Origin: a virus
IMG/VR virus record: IMGVR_UViG_3300025647_000011
Location: 1-37,167 of that record
Reading direction: 5' to 3' (one strand)
Length of the DNA stretch: 37,167 nucleotides
The position numbers were made by a program, and so were the translations under genes. Under the pieces are notes generated by a model. The model was not told the DNA's origin, did no database searches, and saw only the letters and a list, made by a program, of their open reading frames with translations. This document shows positions 16,455 through 23,684 of this stretch, one piece after another. How positions within the stretch are numbered: the stretch's first letter is position 1; each line of letters starts with the position of its first letter.

Positions 16455-16642
16455 TGTTCCTCGCGGCCCTCCTGATATGCTCAACATTGGAGGCGCAATC
16501 CTGTGTGGTCGTCGCAAATACGAACAATATATGGTACAACGAGGCTAAGTGTCAGGCAGACGCGATGAACTTGGCGCTTGAACTGGTTGACAAGGGTTTT
16601 GCTGTAAGGCCGTATTGCTTCAAAGTTGGAGAAAACACATGA
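16454..16642 (+). CDS. Small exported cysteine-pair peptide B
   Basis: A 62-aa protein with a hydrophobic leader (MFLAALLICSTLEAQS) and cysteines at C17, C33 and C55; the last pair is spaced like that in the 15274 peptide (NEAKCQADAM to RPYCFKV). Probably secreted or membrane-tethered. TAATG overlap with the gene before and ATGA with the gene after place it in the lysis operon. Function unknown. Confidence 0.7.
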   Translation: MFLAALLICSTLEAQSCVVVANTNNIWYNEAKCQADAMNLALELVDKGFAVRPYCFKVGENT

Positions 16643-16899
16643 GTAGAGCTACACCAGCGAAGGGCAAAGCCCGAGTTAAAGTTACATCAAGCGGGCGTAA
16701 AGTCAGCTACGGGCAGGCGGGCAAGGCGAAAGATGGCGGGCCACGGGTCAAGCCCGGCACATCCAAGGGCGATGCGTATTGCGCACGTTCTGCCGCGCAG
16801 AAGAAAAAGTTTCCCAAGGCTGCGGCTGATCCAAACAGCCCGCTAAATCTTTCACGCAAGCGCTGGAAATGCTCCGGCACTAAATCGAAGAGGACTTAA
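16639..16899 (+). CDS. Small basic DUF6321-like phage protein
   Basis: An 86-aa protein starting MSRATPAKGKARVKV, with 'GQAGKAKDGGPRVKPGTSKGDAYCARSAAQKKK' and 'NSPLNLSRKRWKCSGTKS'. The 'DAYCARS' and 'PLSRKRWKC' patterns recur in a family of short basic phage proteins, recalled as DUF6321. The longer in-frame start at 16615 lies inside the previous gene; ATG 16639 overlaps its stop by ATGA and is preferred. Possibly nucleic-acid-associated or a virion component. Confidence 0.75.
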   Translation: MSRATPAKGKARVKVTSSGRKVSYGQAGKAKDGGPRVKPGTSKGDAYCARSAAQKKKFPKAAADPNSPLNLSRKRWKCSGTKSKRT

Positions 16900-16903
16900 T
16901 GAA

Positions 16904-17053
16904 ATGGGACTGTATTCAAACATCGCAAAAAAGCGTGCGCGCATTAAAGCCGGAAGCGGAGAGAAAATGCGCAAGCCCGGCACTAAAGGAGCGCCAACGG
17001 CCAGTGCATTTAAAGCGGCTGCCAAGACAGCAAAGAAAAAGGCTAAAAAATGA
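16904..17053 (+). CDS. Tiny basic phage protein (MGLYSNIAKKRARI family)
   Basis: A 49-aa, very basic Lys/Ala-rich protein: MGLYSNIAKKRARIKAGSG, then MRKPGTKGAPTASAFKAAAK and a poly-Lys end. This short conserved pattern often follows the DUF6321-like gene in marine phages. A longer ORF in another frame (16899-17081) spans it but looks like shadow sequence. The stop overlaps the endolysin start (ATGA). Function unknown. Confidence 0.75.
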   Translation: MGLYSNIAKKRARIKAGSGEKMRKPGTKGAPTASAFKAAAKTAKKKAKK

Positions 17054-17670
17054 GCAAGGCAATGGCAACGCTCCAAGCTAAAATCGGCGCAACAGCCGAT
17101 GGCGAGTTTGGCCCAAATACAGCGCGAGCAATCGCAAAGCACTTCAACCTATCCCCGGCGCGTGGCGCTCACTTGATGGGGCAGGCATCGCATGAGAGTG
17201 GTGGCTTCAAGCGCACCCGTGAAAGCCTGTATTACAGCACGCCAGAGCGCATCCAAGCTGTCTGGCCTTCGCGCTTCCCAACTGTTGCCGATGCAGAGCC
17301 GTATGCCAAAAACCCAACCGGGCTTGCTGGCAAGGTTTACGCTGGCCGCATGGGCAATGAGAATGAAGCGCAGGCCAGCCTGTACATTGGTCGGGGATTT
17401 CTTCAGTTGACCGGGCGGAATAATTATCGGGCGTTTGCGTCCGACATGGGCGTGCCAAAGGTTATGACAGACCCAGACTTGGTGGCTAACGAATATGCCT
17501 TCGAGACTGCGCTGTGGTTCTTCAATAAGAATGGATTGTTTGCCATTGCCGACGAGGGTGTGACGGACGACGCTATCAAGCGCATAACCAAGCGCGTGAA
17601 CGGCGGCTATCATGGCTTGGATGATCGAAGCAACCAGAGCAAGAAAATCCACACTTGGCTCATGGCTTAG
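17050..17670 (+). CDS. Endolysin, GH19 chitinase-like
   Basis: A 206-aa protein. Residues 1-33 (LQAKIGATADGEFGPNTARAI) resemble a peptidoglycan-binding 1 repeat. The catalytic region has 'GQASHESGGFKRTRESLYYS' with Glu49 and Glu58 at the spacing of GH19 catalytic glutamates, 'RIQAVWPSRFP', 'GNE.E..A.LYIGRGFLQLTGRNNY' and 'KRVNGGYHGLDDR'. It degrades the glycan strands of peptidoglycan at lysis. No signal peptide, so it would need the upstream holin. Confidence 0.9.
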   Translation: MSKAMATLQAKIGATADGEFGPNTARAIAKHFNLSPARGAHLMGQASHESGGFKRTRESLYYSTPERIQAVWPSRFPTVADAEPYAKNPTGLAGKVYAGRMGNENEAQASLYIGRGFLQLTGRNNYRAFASDMGVPKVMTDPDLVANEYAFETALWFFNKNGLFAIADEGVTDDAIKRITKRVNGGYHGLDDRSNQSKKIHTWLMA

Positions 17671-17688
17671 TCTAGCCAAGTTAGCTAA

Positions 17689-18072
17689 GTGGCCAAGCAA
17701 GATCAAAAAGCCAGCGCGGCGGTAGGTAGGGCCGGAGAGCATTTAGCTCTCGCCTACTTATCGCTTGCTGGATACATCTGCACGCTCTGCCAGATCAAAG
17801 ATCACGATGCGTATATACAGACGGATACACAGACGTTGACCTTGCAAGTGAAGACCGCCAGCAAGACGCATAAGACTAGCAATAGATACGCATTCCACAC
17901 GCCGAAAAAGAATGTCGATGTTTCAGACGTGTTTGCGTTTGTGGCAATTGAATTAGGCGCTGTGATTTTCCGCCGGGGTGATGAGCTGACCTCCGTTACG
18001 ACATACATTTCGCCAGAGGAATTTATGGATGAAAAGCAGTCGATGCAAAAAACATTCGACAGCTTCAAATAA
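17689..18072 (+). CDS. PD-(D/E)XK-like nuclease, small
   Basis: A 127-aa protein read from GTG 17689. 'AAVGRAGEHLALAYLSLAGY' (Glu17), an acidic pair (Asp38/Asp40) and 'TLQVKTA' (Gln53, Lys55) fit the PD-(D/E)XK fold of small phage and intron-associated endonucleases, with Gln in the usual Glu position. No ATG and a weak binding site make the start uncertain. It is convergent with the leftward operon. Nuclease family likely; substrate unknown. Confidence 0.65.
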   Translation: MAKQDQKASAAVGRAGEHLALAYLSLAGYICTLCQIKDHDAYIQTDTQTLTLQVKTASKTHKTSNRYAFHTPKKNVDVSDVFAFVAIELGAVIFRRGDELTSVTTYISPEEFMDEKQSMQKTFDSFK

Positions 18073-18229
18073 CCGCTTGTGACCGAGTGCGGCTTTGATT
18101 ACAAAGTTCGAGTGGGTGGCTATCATCGCAAGATAAAATCGACTTACCACGGGAATGGTGGTTGTTTAGCCTAGTGTGACGTTGCTACCAAATGTGCCAG
18201 CATTCACTTCAACGGCCACCCACACGACT

Positions 18230-18340
18230 TCAAAATATAATGCCCACCGCCGCCATGAGGCCAGCGCCGCATATGAAGCCAATGGCGCATCCAAGTGCGC
18301 CTGCAATGTGCAATTTGCGCTCCAGCTCTTCGTCAGTCAT
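18230..18340 (-). CDS. Tiny membrane peptide after the methyltransferase
   Basis: A 36-aa ORF: acidic N-terminus MTDEELERKLHIAG, then one Gly/Ala-rich membrane helix (about 15-36). It starts inside the methyltransferase end (the ATG overlaps the TGA by 8 bases) behind a GGAGAG site, so it is translationally coupled. Last gene of the leftward operon. Downstream (18073-18229) I see no gene and no clear terminator. Confidence 0.5.
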   Translation of the reverse strand: MTDEELERKLHIAGALGCAIGFICGAGLMAAVGIIF

Positions 18341-19646
18341 CTAAACTCTCCACCATTTGTATTCTCTCGCCAATCCAGCGCATAACCGGAACAGCCATTG
18401 AGTTGCCCATCGCTTTGTATCGAGGGCCATCTGGGCAGTCCTCTGCTGGCTTATTGCGCCACGGTATCTGCGTGAAGTTGTCAGGGAAGCCTTGCAGTCG
18501 TTCACATTCTGTTGGGGTTAGGCGACGGACTTGTGGCGTTAACAGCGGCGGATGTTGCCCGCTTGCTAAAGTAAAAACAGGGTCGCCCGGCTTTGGGTTT
18601 GAACCATTTGTAGGGCTTGTTATATTCGTCGTGTCGTATGCCACCGCATGTTGGCTGCCTACGTCAAGAGTGTACATTGGCCCGTCAGTTGTTATCCCCA
18701 ATCCATTTTGCGATGCACCTCTAGTGGCGTTCTGTATCGCCACCGCAGGCGTCTTGCTTTTATCCAGCGTTGGCGTGACTTCAGTTGACACGCTGTCGCC
18801 TTGGTTGGCGCTGTTTTGCGCGCCAAAGGCTATTGGCAATGTTTTTGTTGTCGGATCGTATGCGCTGCCAGTGCGTGTGGTCAGACATTGGGCCACAATA
18901 GTCTCACTGCCTCCACCTAAGTCGCCACCCGCGGCCCTAACTGTTCCAACGCCTTCGTGATATCCCCCAAAGCTGCTTGATGTGTACCCCGTAGCCACAA
19001 TAGCTTCCGCCTCTACTCGCTGGTTTCCTGTGCGACTGAATGGAGCGCCTTGTGTAACTGTGGGGGCAGCTTTTTGCCCCGCTTCTCGGCTCGGCGCAGG
19101 ATGCCCTGACAGGCTTTCGCGCTCAAATAGAACCGCTGCGGCACGTCGCCAGTCTCCAAGGTATCCGACAACAAACACACGGCGGCGTCGCTGGGCCACT
19201 CCGAAGTATTGAGCGTCAAGCACTCTGTAGGCGAACCCATACCCGAGCTGGCCCAGCGCCCCGAGGAAGGTTCCAAAATCCCGTCCTCGTTGGCTAGACA
19301 AGACGCCGGGGACGTTCTCCCAAACCAGCCACTTGGGCTGATATTGTGCAGCAATGGCAAGATAGGTGAGCATGAGATTTCCCCTTGGGTCATCAAGTCC
19401 CTTGCGAAGTCCTGCGACTGAAAAACTTTGGCAGGGGGTTCCTCCGACCAAAAGGTCAATTGATCTGTCAATGGGCCACTCCTTAAATTGTGTCATGTCG
19501 CCAAGGTTAGGGACATCTGGGTAATGATGCGCCAGCACGGCGCTTGGGAACTTTTCTATCTCGCTGAACCACTGCGGCTCCCAGCCAAGTGGATGCCACG
19601 CGGCGGTGGCGGCTTCAACGCCAGAGCAAACTGAGCCGTATTTCAT
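18333..19646 (-). CDS. C5-cytosine DNA methyltransferase
   Basis: A 437-aa protein with ordered C5-methyltransferase motifs: I 'YGSVCSGVEAATAAW', IV 'GGTPCQSFSVAG' (catalytic Cys72), VI 'WENVPG' (110-115), VIII 'QRRRRVF' (152-158), IX 'RLTPTECERLQGFP' (about 375-388), X 'GNSMAVPV' (414-421). The region 180-370 is a long, repeat-prone target-recognition segment. It probably protects phage DNA from restriction. The start overlaps the upstream HTH gene stop by ATGA. No cognate endonuclease adjoins. Confidence 0.95.
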   Translation of the reverse strand: MKYGSVCSGVEAATAAWHPLGWEPQWFSEIEKFPSAVLAHHYPDVPNLGDMTQFKEWPIDRSIDLLVGGTPCQSFSVAGLRKGLDDPRGNLMLTYLAIAAQYQPKWLVWENVPGVLSSQRGRDFGTFLGALGQLGYGFAYRVLDAQYFGVAQRRRRVFVVGYLGDWRRAAAVLFERESLSGHPAPSREAGQKAAPTVTQGAPFSRTGNQRVEAEAIVATGYTSSSFGGYHEGVGTVRAAGGDLGGGSETIVAQCLTTRTGSAYDPTTKTLPIAFGAQNSANQGDSVSTEVTPTLDKSKTPAVAIQNATRGASQNGLGITTDGPMYTLDVGSQHAVAYDTTNITSPTNGSNPKPGDPVFTLASGQHPPLLTPQVRRLTPTECERLQGFPDNFTQIPWRNKPAEDCPDGPRYKAMGNSMAVPVMRWIGERIQMVESLDD

Positions 19647-20413
19647 GTGTCACCCTCATCAAAGCAGTTATTCAACGGCTGAATGGGTTGCTTACTAAAC
19701 ACCCATCGCCACTGCCGCTTGGTGTAACCCGGAACTTCCACGAAATCACGCACACGATAAACCTTGTTCGCTTGCCACATTTTCTTGAGATAGCTTGACG
19801 TGCGAGGAATGCTGTCACCCAGCAGCTCAGCCGCCTCTGCTGCCGTCACGCGCTGGTCATACGGGATCAAAGAAAACAGGCGATTGCCTTGGTCAATGCT
19901 GTGCTGTCTGCTGGCATCGGCTGCACGCTGCATAGATGGGGCCACAGTTGTCGGCCTGCGCGGTCCAGATGGTAGAGCTTCACGTTTGCGCTGGCGATAC
20001 ATGAGCGTTTCAAACTCCCACAGGCAATGGCCGTATGTGATCTCAAAGCGCTCATGCTTATTAGTAACGCCCTCCAGCTTGGCCCTCAATCGCTCTGCTG
20101 CGTCTTTTTCATATCGCGCTTTAGCAGATCGAGAAGCGCTTGCTGCTCTTCCAGCCGCTGCTTTAAGTTTGGCCTCATCGCCGTCTTCTGCTCCGTCAGC
20201 ATTATGCTGTTGTTGCGCTCCAGCCTTTTTATAATAATCTGAGTTTGGTCCGTACTCACGTTTTTTCCTTTCAAGTTTTATGTTCGCAGCCGAGCATATG
20301 CGGGCTATTGTTGACGGTGATACGCGCAGCAATTCTGCGGTTTCGATTTGTGACATGCCCTGTTGAGCGCAGTCAAGAACGTGGCGGGTGAGCGCATCTG
20401 GATCGTATTTCAT
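19643..20413 (-). CDS. Two-HTH DNA-binding protein
   Basis: A 256-aa protein. N-terminal HTH at about 12-40 (CAQQGMSQIETAELLRVSPSTIARICSAANIKL region), a basic helical middle rich in Ala/Lys/Arg (about 60-110), and a C-terminal winged-helix-like segment (VTAAEAAELLGDSIPRTSSYLKKM and RVRDFVEVPGYTKRQWRWVF). Start 20413 is chosen because it overlaps the upstream stop by ATGA; the longer in-frame version lacks a signal. Probably a regulator or DNA-processing accessory of the leftward operon. Confidence 0.75.
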   Translation of the reverse strand: MKYDPDALTRHVLDCAQQGMSQIETAELLRVSPSTIARICSAANIKLERKKREYGPNSDYYKKAGAQQQHNADGAEDGDEAKLKAAAGRAASASRSAKARYEKDAAERLRAKLEGVTNKHERFEITYGHCLWEFETLMYRQRKREALPSGPRRPTTVAPSMQRAADASRQHSIDQGNRLFSLIPYDQRVTAAEAAELLGDSIPRTSSYLKKMWQANKVYRVRDFVEVPGYTKRQWRWVFSKQPIQPLNNCFDEGDT

Positions 20414-21144
20414 TCGTCTTCCTCGCAAAATAAGCCACAGTCGGGCATAGTTTTCAGTGGGCGACCCTTCGCCTTGGGGTCAAGTTCATCAAGAAAGATG
20501 CGCTCATTCTTTACGCGCACAAGCCTTGCTCCAAGCCTGCGTGATTGCTCTGCACGCTGGTCAAAGACTTCTGGAAATTCGCGGCGTACCAAATTCCAAT
20601 ATGTCGGGCTGGTCGCCTTTACACAGCCAATGCAGTTAGCGTTTGGAAACCCGCGCCCGTAAATCTCAGGCAACTTTATGCCAGCGGCACGGATCATGTC
20701 GGCGCAATCATTCTTTGTCATGTTGGCGTCGATCAGAATCGGCAATACATTATCCCGCTCAGTCATAACAAACCTTTCGTGCCTGTTGCGCTCATCAACG
20801 GTAAAGCCAAGAACATGCCAATCAACTGGATGGCTTTCCTCCCACTCTTGGCGAGCGCGTTTTTTAAGCTCAACCGTACATGGTGCGCCGTGTGGGAAAG
20901 CCATGCCCTTGCGGCGGTCAAATACGTCAACCACAGATGCCAATGGATATTTTGAATTGACTGCGTATTGAATATCAATGCCAACCCATTTGGCCACATC
21001 TTCAGCAAAACGCTTGTTATCGTGATGCTCCTCAATGACAGGATTGTTGACAGCGTACACATTGTCAGCGCCATACTTGTCAACGGTTAGCTTGAGTGCC
21101 GCCGCACTGGCCGCACCGCAAGAAAACCAGACTGCAATTTTCAT
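20410..21144 (-). CDS. PAPS-reductase-like ATP pyrophosphatase
   Basis: A 244-aa protein with an altered PPi loop 'SCGAAS' (8-13; SGGKDS in classical members), 'GAPCTVELKKR' (Cys89), 'NANCIGCVKATSPTYW' (Cys171, Cys174) and a C-terminal 'PDCGLFC' (Cys236, Cys240) resembling the ECGLH catalytic region of PAPS reductases. The four late cysteines could bind an Fe-S cluster. Candidate roles are sulfate/cysteine metabolism or sulfur transfer to nucleic acid, as in DndC relatives. Start 21144 overlaps the zinc-ribbon stop (ATGA) after GGAGGAAGACGA. Confidence 0.85.
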   Translation of the reverse strand: MKIAVWFSCGAASAAALKLTVDKYGADNVYAVNNPVIEEHHDNKRFAEDVAKWVGIDIQYAVNSKYPLASVVDVFDRRKGMAFPHGAPCTVELKKRARQEWEESHPVDWHVLGFTVDERNRHERFVMTERDNVLPILIDANMTKNDCADMIRAAGIKLPEIYGRGFPNANCIGCVKATSPTYWNLVRREFPEVFDQRAEQSRRLGARLVRVKNERIFLDELDPKAKGRPLKTMPDCGLFCEEDE

Positions 21145-21308
21145 TCGTCTTCCTCCAAGGGGTCTATCTGGCCTATGCCACCACAGTTGTCGCAATCTTC
21201 CATGACGGACTCAAAGTCGCCATGCCAAGTTGAGCTTTGGCGAACCCAAACATCGCGCTCAACCTCGCCCTCGCCATCGCATTCAGGGCATTTGATTATA
21301 TTAGTCAT
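21141..21308 (-). CDS. Small zinc-ribbon protein with two CxxC knuckles
   Basis: A 55-aa ORF: 'IIKCPECDGEGEVERDVWVRQ', then 'DCDNCGGIGQIDPLEEDE'. CxxCxGxG and CxxCGGxG are the DnaJ-type zinc-finger signatures. Start ATG 21308 overlaps the preceding membrane peptide (ATGCTATGA) and the stop overlaps the PAPS-reductase-like start. Likely a zinc-binding accessory for its neighbours. Confidence 0.75.
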   Translation of the reverse strand: MTNIIKCPECDGEGEVERDVWVRQSSTWHGDFESVMEDCDNCGGIGQIDPLEEDE

Positions 21309-21394
21309 AGCATTGCGCTCCTGATGAACAATGGCACTGCAAACAGAGCCAAGAGGAATGTGATTTCGGCGGCGATTTCTAGCTTATGTTTCAT
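21305..21394 (-). CDS. Tiny single-span membrane peptide
   Basis: A 29-aa ORF, MKHKLEIAAEITFLLALFAV then PLFIRSAML: basic start and one membrane helix. GGGAGA lies 8 bases before ATG and the stop overlaps the zinc-ribbon start. Coupled placement supports translation; function unknown. Confidence 0.55.
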   Translation of the reverse strand: MKHKLEIAAEITFLLALFAVPLFIRSAML

Positions 21395-21416
21395 TGCTGG
21401 TTCTCCCGGTTTGGGT

Positions 21417-21434
21417 GGGGAGCCGAAGCTCCCC
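21417..21434 (-). promoter_or_regulatory. TTCG-tetraloop hairpin between leftward genes
   Basis: On the minus strand GGGGAGC-TTCG-GCTCCCC forms a perfect 7-bp stem with the extra-stable C(UUCG)G loop. There is no T-run, so it is not a normal terminator. It may stabilise the upstream 3' end or attenuate transcription between the 21442 gene and the membrane peptide. Confidence 0.6.
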
Positions 21435-21441
21435 GGTTGTG

Positions 21442-21756
21442 TTAAATGTAAAATTTGCCTGCGCCGCCACCAATGTCTGAGAACCGTCTATCAGCGCGCA
21501 AAACTTTTTTCCCACCGCGCGGGCCGATAACAACAGACAAGGTGGTGGCGTATAACGTGCCTTCCCCGAAGCAGCAGAAGCTGGCGTATGAGCCATGATC
21601 GGATACATCAATGCGTAAGTCATACTCTGGAGCATCTCCTTCGATTGAACTCTGCGTGTTTTTCTTCATTGCAGACATCAAGCGAAGTGCTGCTCGCTTT
21701 TGAGACATGTTGAGTTTTGATGCGTCGATTTTTTCGATTGCTGTTGCGATTGTCAT
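21442..21756 (-). CDS. First leftward-operon protein, unknown function
   Basis: A 104-aa protein: an N-terminal helical pair (TIATAIEKIDASKLNMSQKRAALRLMSAM) then a beta region 'YDLRIDVSDHGSYASFCCF' and 'LSVVIGPRGGKKVLRADRRF'. Start 21756 follows AAAGGAGCACGGAT; the in-frame 21780 start has none. As the first gene after the divergent promoter it is likely expressed early. No family recognised. Confidence 0.65.
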   Translation of the reverse strand: MTIATAIEKIDASKLNMSQKRAALRLMSAMKKNTQSSIEGDAPEYDLRIDVSDHGSYASFCCFGEGTLYATTLSVVIGPRGGKKVLRADRRFSDIGGGAGKFYI

Positions 21757-21782
21757 ATCCGTGCTCCTTTGTTTATACAATC

Positions 21783-21858
21783 ACTTTAATCCGCAAATCA
21801 TCCTATGTAAATACTAAAGATGCACTTGCATAAACTTTTTTTAGGATGTAACGTCCTA
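21783..21858. promoter_or_regulatory. Divergent early promoters with TAGGAT operator half-sites
   Basis: Leftward: TTTACA (complement of 21806-21811), 17-base spacer, TAAAGT (complement of 21783-21788). Rightward: TTGCAT 21826-21831, 17-base spacer, TAACGT 21849-21854. A 17-bp near-palindrome TAGGATGTAACGTCCTA (21842-21858) covers the rightward -10, and an inverted TAGGATGA half-site lies in the leftward spacer. The -10 boxes are weak, suggesting regulation, perhaps by the RHH protein at 21882. Confidence 0.55.
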
Positions 21859-21881
21859 TCAAATTAACCTTGGAGGGTGAC

Positions 21882-22043
21882 ATGAAGAAAGAAAGTCGAG
21901 TGGTCTTAACTGAAGCCCAGCATGAGGCGCTGACGTTAGCCGCCGAGCGTGCTGGCATGGCGCTGGCCACGTTTATTCGGTCGGCGGCTATTAACGCTGC
22001 GGCCAACGTAGGGATTTACGCCGAACAGCCGCGAGCTGACTGA
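21882..22043 (+). CDS. Small RHH-type DNA-binding regulator
   Basis: A 53-aa ORF: 'KKESRVVLTEAQHEALTLAAERAGMALATFIRSAAINAA' has the strand-helix-helix spacing of CopG/Arc ribbon-helix-helix proteins, with 'RVVLTEAQ' as the DNA-contacting strand. Ribosome binding site TGGAGGGTGAC. First gene of the rightward operon, 24 bases after an inverted repeat, so autoregulation is plausible. The stop overlaps the next ATG (TGATG). Confidence 0.7.
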   Translation: MKKESRVVLTEAQHEALTLAAERAGMALATFIRSAAINAAANVGIYAEQPRAD

Positions 22044-22432
22044 TGGTCAACGGGCGCAATAAGGGCGCATCATTTGAGCGGGAGGTTGCCAACATGCTGC
22101 GCGATGAGCTGGGCATAGGCTTCAAGCGCGACCTTGAGCAATACCGGGCAGGCGCTCATGCTGACCTGATCCCAGACGATCCGGCATTCCCGTTTACTTT
22201 GGAGCTAAAACGCTACAAGGACGGCCCAATCGGCGGTGCGCCTGCATGGTGGGAGCAAGTTAAAACCGCCGCCGAGCGTGAGCAAAAGATGCCGTGCCTG
22301 ATTTACAAATACGACCGTAAGCCAATGCGATGCGTGATCCCGCTGGCTGCGCTAACCGATTGTGATCACGATTACACAGTAGAGGTCGATTTTGAGACCT
22401 TCTGCTATATTGCTAGGGAGGCAATGCAATGA
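22043..22432 (+). CDS. Holliday-junction-resolvase-like PD-(D/E)XK nuclease
   Basis: A 129-aa protein with 'NKGASFEREVANMLRDELG' (Glu12), 'GAHADLI' (Asp41) and 'FTLELKRYKDG' (Glu54-x-Lys56): the E...D...ExK arrangement of Hjc/RecU-like resolvases. It would resolve branched recombination or replication intermediates before packaging. Coupled by overlaps to both neighbours in the recombination operon. Confidence 0.8.
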   Translation: MVNGRNKGASFEREVANMLRDELGIGFKRDLEQYRAGAHADLIPDDPAFPFTLELKRYKDGPIGGAPAWWEQVKTAAEREQKMPCLIYKYDRKPMRCVIPLAALTDCDHDYTVEVDFETFCYIAREAMQ

Positions 22433-22872
22433 CTAGGCCGACCTATGAAAGCTCAGGCGACCGCAGCGCCGAGACTGTTGCTGTTAAAAAGTTTATTGAC
22501 AGCTTCGGCGGTGAAGTTGATTTCATTAAGCTGCCCATGCAATACAAAATGGACTTTGCCCTCACACGCAATGGCGTCATCACGGCATTGGTTGAGGTTA
22601 AATGCCGTAGGAATAACAAGCACGCATATCCAACTTACATGATTTCCATGTCAAAACTGGTGGCCGCCGCTGGGTATCGCAACATCGGTATCAATTGCAT
22701 TTTACTGGTGCAGTGGGCTGATAGCATGGGCTGGGTGCAGATGAGCAATGAGGAGTGGAGCGTTAGAGTAGGCGGCAGAAAAGATCGCAACGACTGGCAA
22801 GACATTGAGCCAGTTACTCACATCCCAATCAGCGAGTTTAAAGACGTAATTAAAGTGGAGGATACAAAATGA
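22429..22872 (+). CDS. Second small PD-(D/E)XK-like nuclease
   Basis: A 147-aa protein with Glu15 in 'RSAETVAVKKFI', 'QYKMDFALTRNG' (Asp42) and 'ITALVEVKCRRN' (Glu56-x-Lys58). This is the core of a compact PD-(D/E)XK nuclease distinct from the 22043 product. The C-terminal half has Trp-rich strands (VQWADSMGWVQM). Overlaps neighbours by ATGA at both ends. Possibly a nickase or structure-specific endonuclease. Confidence 0.65.
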   Translation: MTRPTYESSGDRSAETVAVKKFIDSFGGEVDFIKLPMQYKMDFALTRNGVITALVEVKCRRNNKHAYPTYMISMSKLVAAAGYRNIGINCILLVQWADSMGWVQMSNEEWSVRVGGRKDRNDWQDIEPVTHIPISEFKDVIKVEDTK

Positions 22873-23666
22873 TGATCCCAGCCGACAGACTAACCAACAC
22901 GGAATACCATGCCAAAAAGGATCACATATCGTCATCTGACGTTAAGATGGTCCACAGCAAATCGCTGGCACATTGGAAGGCGAAGACATACAGCCCAAGC
23001 CCAGTGTTTGATATGGGAACCGCCGTACACGCAATGGTGCTAGAGGATGGCAAGGGTATCATCCGTGGGCCAGAAACCCGCCGGGGTAAGGCTTGGACGG
23101 AAGCACATGAAGAAGCACAGGCAAACGATCAGACCTTGCTGACCACCGCCGACTATGACCTTGCGCGGAATATTGCCGATAGCGTACTGTTTCATCCAGC
23201 GGGTCAACGCATGGCTGGCCCGACAACGGTCAACGAGGCCAGCTTTTTTGCCACTGACCCTGAGACTGGGCTGAAAATCAAGTGCCGCCCAGATAGCTAT
23301 TGGGATGCCAAAGGTGTCCTATACGATCTCAAGACGTGTCAGGATGCTTCACCTAGAGGCGTGGCGAAGGACATGATTTCGTACAACTACGCGATACAGC
23401 AAGCCTTTTACATGCACTGCATTGAGCAGGCTGGATATGAGGCGTCACAATTTGTATTTGTTCACGTCGAGAAGTCTGGAGCGTTTGCAGTCTCGACAAA
23501 TATAATACATGAGGAATATCTTGACTGGGCCAAGGGCGAAATGCACATGACCCTGCGCAAGATTGCTAAAGCCAACGAGGCCCAGAGGTGGGACACTGGT
23601 TGGTCAGATCAAACTAATGTGATTGATCTGCCACGATGGCTGCGCTTAGATGCAGTCGAACTTTAA
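22869..23666 (+). CDS. RecE/lambda-exonuclease-like nuclease
   Basis: A 265-aa protein: 'ISSSDVKMVHSKSLAHWKAK', 'FDMGTAVHAMVLE' (His54), 'IKCRPDSYW' (Asp142), 'VLYDLKTCQDASP' (Asp153-L-Lys155) and 'SYNYAIQQAFYMH' (Tyr174, Gln178). This is the DUF3799/exonuclease VIII pattern, a 5'-3' dsDNA exonuclease used in single-strand annealing. The SSB-like protein follows 18 bp downstream; no separate annealase is obvious. Confidence 0.85.
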   Translation: MMIPADRLTNTEYHAKKDHISSSDVKMVHSKSLAHWKAKTYSPSPVFDMGTAVHAMVLEDGKGIIRGPETRRGKAWTEAHEEAQANDQTLLTTADYDLARNIADSVLFHPAGQRMAGPTTVNEASFFATDPETGLKIKCRPDSYWDAKGVLYDLKTCQDASPRGVAKDMISYNYAIQQAFYMHCIEQAGYEASQFVFVHVEKSGAFAVSTNIIHEEYLDWAKGEMHMTLRKIAKANEAQRWDTGWSDQTNVIDLPRWLRLDAVEL

Positions 23667-23684
23667 TAGCTTGGAGAAAAACAG

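Noticed and set aside
16899-17081. 60-aa rightward ORF starting MKWDC
   Set aside because: The overlapping frame at 16904-17053 encodes the recognised MGLYSNIAKKRARI peptide and overlaps the endolysin start, so that frame is the real gene.
18073-18229. Short GTG-start ORF (31 aa) after the 17689 nuclease
   Set aside because: No binding site, in frame directly after a stop, and no conserved pattern; possibly a decayed extension of the upstream gene.
18295-18960. 221-aa rightward ORF opposite the methyltransferase
   Set aside because: The minus strand carries ordered methyltransferase motifs; the plus frame has no recognisable domain or start signal.
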